A stretch of DNA of 64,000 nucleotides, from NCBI RefSeq assembly GCF_008727715.1, contig NZ_CP044218.1:2993501-3057500 (forward strand). The letters are read 5' to 3'. The notes below the pieces were generated by a model, which had not been told where the DNA came from, made no database searches, and saw only the letters and a list, made by a program, of their open reading frames with translations. Both the position numbers and the translations under genes were made by a program. Of the stretch, positions 55,966 to 64,000 are shown piece by piece (the stretch's first letter is position 1; every line of letters begins with the position of its first letter). Origin of the DNA: Mesorhizobium terrae. GTDB lineage: Bacteria > Pseudomonadota > Alphaproteobacteria > Rhizobiales > Rhizobiaceae.

Positions 55966-56757
55966 CTATTCGGCTGCAGCGCGCGATGCCGCCCTGGCTG
56001 CCGAATGCGCCCGCACGGCATCGCCAAAGGCCTTGAAGATGCGCTGCGAAACGCTGTCGGTTTGGACCCAATATTCCGGGTGCCATTGCACGCCGACGGC
56101 GAAGGCGCGCGAATCGCGCACTGAAACCGCCTCGACCGTGCCGTCAGTGGCGACCGCCTCTAGCTGAAGCTTCGGCCCCAGTCTCTCCACTGCCTGCCGG
56201 TGCACGGAGTTGACCATCAGGTCGCCCGCACCGAAGACACCGGCCAGGCACGAACCCGGCTTGATGCTGACGGTCTGGCGAATGGCGAAGCGTTCGTCCT
56301 GGTTGTCGGAAACAGGCGCCCGATGATCGAGCACGCCCTCGCGTTCCTGGATCTCCGTGGCAAGCGTACCACCCAGCGCGACATTCATCTCCTGGATGCC
56401 GCGGCAGATCGCCAGCAGCGGCACGCCGCGCTCGATCGCCTTGCGGATCAAGGGCAGGGTGGTTGCGTCGCGATCGGTATCGTAGGGGCCGTTGGCTTCG
56501 CTGGCGTCGCCGCCATAGAGCGAGGGATGCACATTGGACTTCGAGCCGGTCATCATGACGCCGTCGACCGAGGACAAGAGTTCATCGAGATCGAGCCGAT
56601 CGCCGAAGGACGGCACCAGGACAGGAAAGACGCCCGCGCCGGCAATGGCGGCTTCCAGATATTGCCTGGGAGCGGCGTGCCAGGTGTAGTTGTCGAACTG
56701 GCGGACATCGGTCGAGACGGCGACGAGCGGCTGGTGCATTTTGGGATCGTGTTCCAT
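55966..56757 (-). CDS. PuuD-like gamma-glutamyl hydrolase (class I glutamine amidotransferase)
   Basis: A 263-residue hydrolase beginning MEHDPKMHQPLVAVSTD. Catalytic Cys lies in LLAICRGIQEMNVALGG and His in VQWHPEYW, with an acidic third residue two positions on, as in gamma-glutamyl-gamma-aminobutyrate hydrolase. Family knowledge: it removes the glutamyl group from gamma-glutamyl amides. Starts upstream at 56781 and 56838 are possible but lack ribosome sites. The C-terminal RAASRAAAE tail is low complexity. It may act on gamma-glutamyl polyamine intermediates; no puuABC genes are adjacent. Confidence 0.82.
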   Translation of the reverse strand: MEHDPKMHQPLVAVSTDVRQFDNYTWHAAPRQYLEAAIAGAGVFPVLVPSFGDRLDLDELLSSVDGVMMTGSKSNVHPSLYGGDASEANGPYDTDRDATTLPLIRKAIERGVPLLAICRGIQEMNVALGGTLATEIQEREGVLDHRAPVSDNQDERFAIRQTVSIKPGSCLAGVFGAGDLMVNSVHRQAVERLGPKLQLEAVATDGTVEAVSVRDSRAFAVGVQWHPEYWVQTDSVSQRIFKAFGDAVRAHSAARAASRAAAE

Positions 56758-56966
56758 TGGGTCCAAAGCTGGAATGCCCATAAAATAGGCGATACCGGCG
56801 CGTTTTTCCACGACAAGTTTGCGGCTTTGCCAAGGCAAGTGAGCCGGATTGCACTGTGACGTTAGACTATAGTTGCAGAGCCGGGAAAGCTGGCCTTCTG
56901 GCGGTCCGGCCTCGCTGGACTCGGGTTTTACGGCGTGTATTGTTTCGCGCCATTACCAGTACTTAG

Positions 56967-58127
<1,161 letters not shown>

Positions 58128-58147
58128 TATCGGTTGCACCAGATGAT

Positions 58148-58178
58148 AAAAAAACCCGGGACTTGTTCCCGGGTTTTT
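58148..58178. terminator. bidirectional terminator between TRAP genes
   Basis: AAAAACCCGGGA-CTTGT-TCCCGGGTTTTT, a perfect 12-base-arm stem (58150-58161 and 58167-58178) with A-run on one side and T-run on the other. It serves both the dctP transcript and the opposing dctM transcript. Confidence 0.9.
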
Positions 58179-58203
58179 CATTGGGTCCGGCTAAGACCAT
58201 GGC

Positions 58204-60000
58204 TCAGTTGAAGCTGGGCGGTTTCGAAAGATCCGTTGCCGGCGATGCGGGTGGGGTGGGTTGCGCCGGTTGATCTCCGCCGAAGTTCGGCGGTTGCGAG
58301 AGATCGGTTCCGAGGGCGGGCGGTTGCGCTGGCGCGGTGCCGTCGGCGCCTGGTGGTGACCCCAGCGGCGGCAGGCCCATGCCCGGCAATTCCGGCACCT
58401 TGATCTCGATTGTGCTCGGATCGACGGTGGGGCCCTTGTAGTGCATGACCATCTGCGGGAAGGCGATGGTCAGGCCGATCATCACCACCTGGATGCAGAC
58501 GAATGGCACCGCCCCCCAATAGATCTGGCCGGTCGTCACCGGCGCGATCTGCCTGCCGGTGATGCGGTCGAGATAAGGCACGCGTGCCGCCACGGATCGC
58601 AGATAGAACAGCGCAAAACCGAAGGGTGGGTGCATGAAGGACGTCTGCATGTTGACGCCCAAAAGCACGCCGAACCAGATCAGATCGATGCCGAGTTTGT
58701 CGGCTGCCGGCGCCAGCAACGGCACGATGATGAAGGCCAGCTCGAAGAAGTCGAGGAAGAAGGCTAGGACGAAGACGAGGATGTTGACCGCGATGAGGAA
58801 GCCGAGTTCGCCGCCCGGCAGCGAGACCAGCAGGTGCTCGACCCACAAATGGCCGTTGACGCCATAGAAGGTGAGCGAGAAGACGCGTGCGCCGATCAGG
58901 ATGAAGAGGACGAAGGACGACAATCTGGTGGTCGAGGCGAGTGCCTGTTTAATGACGTCCAGCGACAGCCGCCCTTTCAGGCCGGCCATCACGAGCGCAC
59001 CAACCGCGCCCATGGCACCGCCTTCCGTCGGCGTGGCAATGCCGAGGAAGATGGTGCCGAGCACCAGGAAGATCAGCGCCAGCGGTGGGATCAGCACGAT
59101 GATCACCTGCTGGGCCAGCCGCGACATCAGGTTGAAGTTGAGGGCGCGGTCGGCGAGCGCGAAGATGTAGATGACGATGACGCCGACGGTGGCGCCCAGA
59201 ATGTCGGCATTGGCGCCTTGCGTGGGTGACAGATAGACATGCGCCACATAGGCGATCACCGCGGTTACCAGCAACGCGACGATCAACGAGGTCACGCCGT
59301 GCCCCAGCGTGCGCGCTTCGAGCGGCAGGGCCGGCATCGAGTCGCGCTTCCAGAACGACATGATCAGGATATAGCCCATGTAGAGGCCGGTCAGCACCAG
59401 GCCGGGGATGAGCGCGCCCTTGTACATGTCGCCGACGGAGCGGCCGAGCTGGTCGGCCAGAACGATCAACACCAGCGATGGTGGAATGATCTGCGCCAGC
59501 GTTCCGGATGCGGCGATGACACCGGAAGCGACGCGCCGGTCGTAGCCGTAGCGCAGCATGATCGGCAACGAGATCAGGCCCATGGCGATGACCGAGGCTG
59601 CAACCACGCCGGTGGTTGCCGCAAGCAGTGCGCCGACGAAGATCACCGCATAGGCGAGGCCGCCGCGGATGGGACCGAACAGCTGGCCGACGGTATCGAG
59701 CAGGTCTTCGGCCATGCCGGAGCGTTCGAGCACGATGCCCATGAAGGTGAAGAACGGGATGGCAAGCAACACGTCGTTCGACATCACCCGGTTGCCGTAG
59801 AAATTCTCCGGCAAGGCCCATAGCAATGGCCAGGACAGGTTGATCGACCCGCCGGAGAATGGCGCCAGTTCGACGCCGATGGCGAAGAAGGCGAGGCCGG
59901 TCGCTGCCAGCGAGAAGGCAACGGGGTACCCAACGAGCAGGAAGACGACCAGCGAAGCGAACATGATCGGCGCCATGTTCTGCGCGATGAATTCGATCAC
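58204..60000 (-). CDS. TRAP transporter large permease, DctM family
   Basis: A 598-residue membrane protein of about 12 helices. Blocks: VFLLVGYPVAFSLAATGLAFF, LLAIPFFTFMGIVLERSGMAEDL, GVVAASVIAMGLISLPIMLRYGYDR, GVIAASGTLAQIIPPSLVLIVLADQ. A C-terminal extension of about 60 residues is rich in Pro, Gln and Ser (PAQPPALGTDLSQPPNFGGDQPA...), longer than in usual DctM proteins. Stop is beyond the bidirectional terminator; the start overlaps the DctQ gene stop (ATGA). Confidence 0.93.
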   Translation of the reverse strand: MIEFIAQNMAPIMFASLVVFLLVGYPVAFSLAATGLAFFAIGVELAPFSGGSINLSWPLLWALPENFYGNRVMSNDVLLAIPFFTFMGIVLERSGMAEDLLDTVGQLFGPIRGGLAYAVIFVGALLAATTGVVAASVIAMGLISLPIMLRYGYDRRVASGVIAASGTLAQIIPPSLVLIVLADQLGRSVGDMYKGALIPGLVLTGLYMGYILIMSFWKRDSMPALPLEARTLGHGVTSLIVALLVTAVIAYVAHVYLSPTQGANADILGATVGVIVIYIFALADRALNFNLMSRLAQQVIIVLIPPLALIFLVLGTIFLGIATPTEGGAMGAVGALVMAGLKGRLSLDVIKQALASTTRLSSFVLFILIGARVFSLTFYGVNGHLWVEHLLVSLPGGELGFLIAVNILVFVLAFFLDFFELAFIIVPLLAPAADKLGIDLIWFGVLLGVNMQTSFMHPPFGFALFYLRSVAARVPYLDRITGRQIAPVTTGQIYWGAVPFVCIQVVMIGLTIAFPQMVMHYKGPTVDPSTIEIKVPELPGMGLPPLGSPPGADGTAPAQPPALGTDLSQPPNFGGDQPAQPTPPASPATDLSKPPSFN

Positions 60001-60581
60001 GAACGTACCTCGTCGGCCAGCGCCTTGCCTTCGAGTTCAGCCTGCTCGTGTACCGAAACAAAGGGGTTCGGATCGTCCATCTCGCCACGCATGATGGCGA
60101 TCTTCTTGATGATCTCGGAAACACCCTGCAGCGCCAGCAGGAAGAACCCAACCAGCAGGATCGCCTTGGCCGGCCAGATGATGAGGCCGCCGGCATTGGT
60201 CGACACCTCGCCGGACCGGAAGGAGTGGAGGGTGTAAGGCACGAACATGTAGACCATCAGCAGCACGAACGGCATCAGGAAGAACAGGTGGCCGATCAGG
60301 TCGATCCAATGCTGCACGCGGCGTGACCACATGCCGTAGACGATGTCGATGCGGATATGTTCGTTTTGTTTCAGCGTGTAGGCGGCAGCCAGCATGAAGG
60401 CGGCACCGAACAGATACCACTGCAGCTCCAGCCAGGCGTTCGACGAGATGTTGAATACCTTCCGGATGATGGCGTTGCCGGCGCTCACCAGGATCGACAC
60501 CAGGATCAGCCAGGACACCCATTTTCCGATGATTTCGTTGAGACGATCAACGCCCCGGGACAGAGCCAGAAGCCCTTCCAT
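59997..60581 (-). CDS. TRAP transporter small permease, DctQ family
   Basis: A 194-residue four-helix membrane protein beginning MEGLLALSRGVDRLNEIIGKWVSWL. ELQWYLFGAAFMLAAAYTLKQNEHIRIDIVY is the family core. ATG 60581 follows GGGAGG. It pairs with DctM, the stop overlapping that start. Together with the 57018 protein it would form a DctPQM transporter, whose substrate may be an alpha-keto acid by the TakP resemblance. Confidence 0.9.
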   Translation of the reverse strand: MEGLLALSRGVDRLNEIIGKWVSWLILVSILVSAGNAIIRKVFNISSNAWLELQWYLFGAAFMLAAAYTLKQNEHIRIDIVYGMWSRRVQHWIDLIGHLFFLMPFVLLMVYMFVPYTLHSFRSGEVSTNAGGLIIWPAKAILLVGFFLLALQGVSEIIKKIAIMRGEMDDPNPFVSVHEQAELEGKALADEVRS

Positions 60582-60769
60582 GAAATTCCCTCCCTCTTTT
60601 GCAGGACGCGCTGCTCCCCTTCGTCGCGCAACACCCGCTTGGACCAACGGTATGCCGCGTCTGGTCGACGGGTCAACACGAGGTCAGGCAGCTGCAACAG
60701 TGGGAGCGCGGCTCGCTCCAGCTTTCCCAAGGGTGCTGGGGACGCTCATGCAACGAAAGTTTAATGCGA

Positions 60770-61675
60770 TCAGGCGGTTCGGTGGCTGTCGCGGCCGGCG
60801 CCGACCAGCACCAGGACGGCGACCAGGAACAGGAACATCCACGCGTCGCGCCACTCGATCGGGAAATAGCCGGTCCAGAGCGACTCGGCCAAGCCGAAGG
60901 CTGCGGCGCCCAAGGCTGCACGAGGCGGCGAGAGATAGCCGCCAACGGCCGTAGCGAAGAGAACCTTCAGGCCGTAGATCATTCCCGCGCTGAAACCGAG
61001 ATTGCCATAATAGAGCGCCGCGAGCACGCCGGCGAGTGCGGCGCAGAGGCTGCCGCCAAGCACCGAAAGGCGAAAGACCCTGCGGACATTGGTTCCGCAC
61101 ATGGCCGCCGCGCGCGGGTCGTCGGAAACGGCCCGCCACTGCCGGCCGAAGCGCGAATAGGCGAGCGCGAAGGTGCCGATGAGCAGGACAAGGACGATCA
61201 GCGCGCAGTTCATGAGCTGAATGACGGTGAGCGTTGCTTTGAAACCATCCGCTTCGGCGAAGACGACGGGTTGGGCCAGCATCGGCTGCAACCAAAGGTC
61301 ATGTGTGTTCGCGGCGATGCGGGAAAGCTCGGTCAGAACCAGGGCGACACCGAGCGTGGCAGCGGCGATCGTGTTGGGGGAACGGTTGGCAAGCGGTTCG
61401 AACAGCGAGCGCGCCAGCAAACGGCTGGCCAGCGCGGCATAGATGAACGTCACCACCGTGCCGAACAGGATGGTTGCCGGCAAGGTGAGCCACAGCACCT
61501 GGTAGCCGAAAACCGCGACCAGGATCATCGTTTGACCGCAGAAGGCGAACAAGGCGCCATAGGCGAGGTTGGTGCGGTGCAGGATGCCATTGGTCAAGGC
61601 ATAGCCGAACGCCAGCAGGGCATAGAGCACGCCCGAATGCAGTCCGTTCAGAATCTGCTGAATGAAATAAAGCAT
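60770..61675 (-). CDS. orphan branched-chain-amino-acid ABC permease, LivH type
   Basis: A 301-residue membrane protein beginning MLYFIQQILNGLHSGVLYALLAFGYALTNGILHRTNLAYG in outline, a typical LivH N-terminus. GRQWRAVSDDPRAAAMCGTNVRR is the conserved cytoplasmic loop. Neither livM, livF/G nor a binding-protein gene accompanies it, so it may depend on subunits encoded elsewhere. The start at 61675 is chosen for homology; no clear ribosome site. It is divergent from the CGNR regulator, which may control it through the palindrome at 61732-61767. Confidence 0.75.
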   Translation of the reverse strand: MLYFIQQILNGLHSGVLYALLAFGYALTNGILHRTNLAYGALFAFCGQTMILVAVFGYQVLWLTLPATILFGTVVTFIYAALASRLLARSLFEPLANRSPNTIAAATLGVALVLTELSRIAANTHDLWLQPMLAQPVVFAEADGFKATLTVIQLMNCALIVLVLLIGTFALAYSRFGRQWRAVSDDPRAAAMCGTNVRRVFRLSVLGGSLCAALAGVLAALYYGNLGFSAGMIYGLKVLFATAVGGYLSPPRAALGAAAFGLAESLWTGYFPIEWRDAWMFLFLVAVLVLVGAGRDSHRTA

Positions 61676-61731
61676 GCCACGCCCGTTCGGTCGCCTATGA
61701 CGCGGCGCCCGAACAAGGCTGCACATATCGA

Positions 61732-61767
61732 ATCTAACTTGTCAAACTCGTTTTACAGGTTAGATTT
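61732..61767. promoter_or_regulatory. palindromic operator between LivH-like and CGNR genes
   Basis: AATCTAACTTGT at 61732-61743 is the complement of ACAGGTTAGATT at 61756-61767 with one mismatch. It lies directly before the CGNR start (61773) and 57 bases before the LivH start. It likely binds the CGNR regulator itself. Confidence 0.6.
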
Positions 61768-61772
61768 GAAAC

Positions 61773-62381
61773 ATGACGATTTCATGGATCCCTCATCGTT
61801 TCGCCGGTGGCATTCTGGCTCTCGACACGGCCAACACCGTGGTTCTGCGTGGTGACCCGGAGCGTGGTTTCGATCGTTTCGAGAATCCGGCCGAGATCGC
61901 TCGTTTCGCCGATGCGGCCAGCACCTTTCGTGCAGATGAACTGGGCGGGCGTCGATTGGAGGCAAGCGAACCGGGACGGATCGCACCGGCGGTGCTGGAC
62001 ATTCGCGAGGCGACCGACCGGCTGTTTCGCGACGCGGTTCTGGAAGGCGCGGTCAACGCTGCCTATCTGGCGGGTTTTCTCAAGGCCTGTGCCAAGGGGC
62101 TTGCCGGCAGCGACGCCAGGATTGGCGGTCTTGAACAACCGTTCGGCAACCCGGCCACGCCGCTTGCCTTCGAGGCGGCGCTCGCCGTTTCGGCGTTGTC
62201 GTTGCTCGGCACGGAGACGGCCCGCCGTCTCAGGATATGCGCCAACTGCCGCTGGCTGTTTGTCGACCGCAGCCGCAACTCCAGCCGGCTGTGGTGCGAC
62301 ATGGCGGTCTGCGGCAACCGGCGCAAGGCCAGCCGTCACTATCATCGTCGCAAGACGGCTCTGGGGGCAGATCATGTCTAG
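61773..62381 (+). CDS. CGNR zinc-finger (ABATE) transcriptional regulator
   Basis: A 202-residue protein. The N-terminal ABATE-like domain reads FAGGILALDTANTVVLRGDPE. The C-terminal stress-response zinc finger has CANCRWLFVDRSRNSSRLWCDMAVCGNRRKASRHYHR in outline, with Cys195-type ligands and the CGNR signature (VCGNRRKA). The ATG lies only 6 bases after the operator, with no ribosome site, so translation may be leaderless or weak. Divergent from the LivH permease; a stop-start overlap follows with the lipoprotein gene. Confidence 0.85.
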   Translation: MTISWIPHRFAGGILALDTANTVVLRGDPERGFDRFENPAEIARFADAASTFRADELGGRRLEASEPGRIAPAVLDIREATDRLFRDAVLEGAVNAAYLAGFLKACAKGLAGSDARIGGLEQPFGNPATPLAFEAALAVSALSLLGTETARRLRICANCRWLFVDRSRNSSRLWCDMAVCGNRRKASRHYHRRKTALGADHV

Positions 62382-62922
62382 GAACGCGAAGATGGCCGGA
62401 TGGTCCGGGCCGAAGCTGGGGGCGATGGGGCTGGCGCTGCTGTCCACGATTGCACTCGGCGCCTGCCGCCAATCCGAGGATGGCAAGTACTTCGAGGTTT
62501 CCGGACGCCTGTTTGAATTCAACTATCGGCTGGCGCGCGCAACCTATGTCGTCACGCTCAACCCGATGCGGCCCATGGAAGACGGACAGGTGGCGGTCGT
62601 GACCTTCGAGAACCCGGCTGGCGGGGCGCCGTTTGTCGTGGACCAGCCGATCTGGCCGAAAATGCAGCATGTGACGCTGACCAGCCCGGCGCTGACATGC
62701 GTGGTGAAGGATCGCCCCTATGCGGTTTCCATTCGCATCCAGGATGCGACGGGCAAACTGCTGCAGACGCTGCAGACGACGCTGATCTCCGACGAGGACC
62801 AGAGTGTGCTGCCTGACCGGCCGTTGGTTCTAGGTTCGGTCTATGAACTCAATCCGGAGCTGGCGGATCATCCGGATGGGCGATTGCCCGGCGAGCCGAA
62901 GCCCAACTGCCCCAAGGCTTGA
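62374..62922 (+). CDS. small predicted lipoprotein
   Basis: A 182-residue protein beginning MSRNAKMAGWSGPKLGAMGL, with a hydrophobic leader and lipobox LSTIALGAC, so processed at the Cys. The mature part is mostly beta-strand (VVTLNPMRPMEDGQVAVVTFENP, VYELNPELADHPDG) without recognised family. It overlaps the CGNR gene by 8 bases (ATG 62374), preceded by GGGGG. It likely faces the periplasm. Confidence 0.65.
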   Translation: MSRNAKMAGWSGPKLGAMGLALLSTIALGACRQSEDGKYFEVSGRLFEFNYRLARATYVVTLNPMRPMEDGQVAVVTFENPAGGAPFVVDQPIWPKMQHVTLTSPALTCVVKDRPYAVSIRIQDATGKLLQTLQTTLISDEDQSVLPDRPLVLGSVYELNPELADHPDGRLPGEPKPNCPKA

Positions 62923-62930
62923 AACCGGAC

Positions 62931-63608
62931 CTAGCGTTCGCGCGACGCCATGTAGTTTAGCAGGGCCTTGCTGGCATCGCGGAAATGCCCGGTCAGATGG
63001 CCGACCGCGGCCACCCGGTCGCCTTGCATGCATGCGAGGAGCATGGCGCGATGTTCGTCCTGCGAGCGCTCACGGTAGTCGAGGTTGGACAGCACGATGC
63101 GCACATAGCGATCCGAGGCGGTGTGCTGCGCTTCGATCAAGTCGAGCAAGCGCCGGTTGCCGCAATCGCGATAGAGGGCCAGATGGAATTCGCGGTTGAG
63201 CTGTCCCCAACGGCCGACGTCGTTTTCGCGGTCGAGCTGCTCTAGCACTTCGGCGGCGAGGCGCAGGCTGTCGGGATTCTGCTTTTGTATCGAAAGCCTT
63301 AGCGCTTCGGCTTCGAGCAGCTCACGCAGCGCATAAAGCTCGCTAATGTCGGTGGCATTCATCGCCGCCACCACGGCACCGCGTGTCGGGTGGATGGCGA
63401 CAAGACCTTCGGCTTCGAGATAGCGCAGAGCGTCGCGCACCGGCATTCGGCTGACGCCGAAATTCTTGGCCAGTTCGTCCTGCCTGAGCATGGCACCCGG
63501 CGCCAGCGTGCCGGTGGCGATCGCCTCCCGCAGGATCGCCGTTACGCCGTCGGCCGCCGTTTGCGGCCTGACGCTTCTGCCTTCCGCGATCTTGGCCAGC
63601 CTGTCCAT
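62931..63608 (-). CDS. GntR-family regulator (FadR/VanR group)
   Basis: A 225-residue regulator. The N-terminal winged helix is AADGVTAILREAIATGTLAPGAMLRQDELAKNFGVSRMPVRDALRYLEAEGLV in outline, residues 17-68, followed by the helical FCD ligand domain (ISELYALRELLEAEALRL, NREFHLALYRDCGNRRLLDLI, DEHRAMLLACMQGD). Start at ATG 63608 is chosen because upstream ATGs overlap the operator. It is divergent from the FAD oxidoreductase and likely represses it. Confidence 0.88.
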   Translation of the reverse strand: MDRLAKIAEGRSVRPQTAADGVTAILREAIATGTLAPGAMLRQDELAKNFGVSRMPVRDALRYLEAEGLVAIHPTRGAVVAAMNATDISELYALRELLEAEALRLSIQKQNPDSLRLAAEVLEQLDRENDVGRWGQLNREFHLALYRDCGNRRLLDLIEAQHTASDRYVRIVLSNLDYRERSQDEHRAMLLACMQGDRVAAVGHLTGHFRDASKALLNYMASRER

Positions 63609-63670
63609 GTGCCCATCCAGATTGTGAAACACGTCGTGCAGCAAAGCTCCTTGAACGTCAAATCGAATAT

Positions 63671-63687
63671 GTATACTCGTATACGAG
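63671..63687. promoter_or_regulatory. GntR operator GTATAC repeats
   Basis: Overlapping palindromes: GTATACTCGTATAC at 63671-63684 and the 12-base perfect CTCGTATACGAG at 63676-63687. GntR FadR/VanR-type sites of this form are common. It lies between the GntR gene and the oxidoreductase start at 63709. Confidence 0.65.
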
Positions 63688-63708
63688 AATACAATAGGGG
63701 AGGGAAGA

Positions 63709-64000
63709 ATGGAAAAACGAATGACGGAAGCGGTCGTCATCGGCGGCGGCATCGCGGGATGCACGCTGGCCTACGAACTGGCCTCGCGGGGTGTGGGGGT
63801 GACCGTGATCGAACAGAGCCTCATCGCGGCCGAATCGTCAGGGCGAAACACGGGGACACTGCTGTCCGGTCCTCAGCGCGCCGTGGTGGAGATGCTCGAC
63901 AAAAGCGTCGAAGTGTATGGCGAACTTGCCGATGGTCCCGTTCCCTTCGAGTTCGCACGGATCGGCCACCTGCTCATTTCCGAGGACGACGCCAGTTTGG
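63709..64000 (+). CDS. FAD-dependent oxidoreductase (DadA/glycine-oxidase-like), 3' part missing
   Basis: The first 97 codons of a flavoenzyme that runs off the right edge. The FAD-binding motif VVIGGGIAGCTLAYELASRG lies near residues 9-28 and AAESSGRNTGTLLSGPQRA follows, as in D-amino-acid dehydrogenase or glycine-oxidase-type flavoproteins. ATG 63709 is preceded by GGGGAGG. Substrate is unknown; its divergent GntR partner suggests amino-acid or amine induction. Confidence 0.8.
   Translation, partial: MEKRMTEAVVIGGGIAGCTLAYELASRGVGVTVIEQSLIAAESSGRNTGTLLSGPQRAVVEMLDKSVEVYGELADGPVPFEFARIGHLLISEDDASL

Overview
The window reads as the chromosome of an alphaproteobacterium of the order Hyphomicrobiales, most likely Mesorhizobium or a close relative. 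This rests on the high GC, dense ATGA/TGATG-overlapping operons, and gene content typical of rhizobia; no rRNA or marker gene is present to prove it. No CRISPR array, tRNA, rRNA, prophage or insertion sequence was seen.

Positions 1-30,500 form a nearly self-contained methylated-amine catabolic island. Trimethylamine (TMA) is oxidised to TMAO by Tmm (20563-21927). Tdm (17928-20291) splits TMAO to dimethylamine plus formaldehyde. The four-subunit haem-dependent N-demethylase DmmDABC (1-3288, last subunit cut by the left edge) converts dimethylamine to monomethylamine. GmaS, MgsABC and MgdABCD (3580-13207) route monomethylamine through gamma-glutamylmethylamide and N-methylglutamate. Three of these enzymes carry GcvT-type tetrahydrofolate domains that can capture the released one-carbon unit. 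FolD and Fhs (14625-17246) take it to formate with ATP gain, or GlyA (26306-27610) places it on glycine. PEP carboxylase lies in the same operon as glyA, as in the serine cycle. An unusual transport operon (one APC permease plus three tiny membrane proteins, 23086-25377) and a LuxR-type regulator with a degenerate receiver domain (25576-26220) lie inside the island. A similar ATATT...AAATA dyad occurs upstream of three separate operons and is a candidate island-wide operator.

Positions 30,700-34,300 hold two tandem, closely related APC permeases. Positions 34,400-43,740 are a carbohydrate locus: an ABC importer (binding protein, two permeases, UgpC/MalK-type ATPase), an IolE-like isomerase/epimerase, a NagB-like isomerase/deaminase, a ROK-family kinase-like protein, a ROK repressor and a Gfo/Idh/MocA oxidoreductase. 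Matching palindromic operators lie at the operon front and in front of the repressor.

Positions 43,800-52,000 carry a TetR-controlled RND efflux operon and a CopA-type copper ATPase behind a CueR/HmrR-type promoter. Positions 52,425-54,923 encode glutathione-dependent formaldehyde oxidation (frmA, a GNAT gene, fghA), which fits a formaldehyde-producing methylotrophic lifestyle. The right end holds a regulator-like protein, a PuuD-like amidotransferase, a TRAP transporter whose binding protein converges on its membrane subunits, an orphan LivH-type permease, a CGNR regulator, a small lipoprotein, a GntR regulator and the start of a FAD-dependent oxidoreductase.
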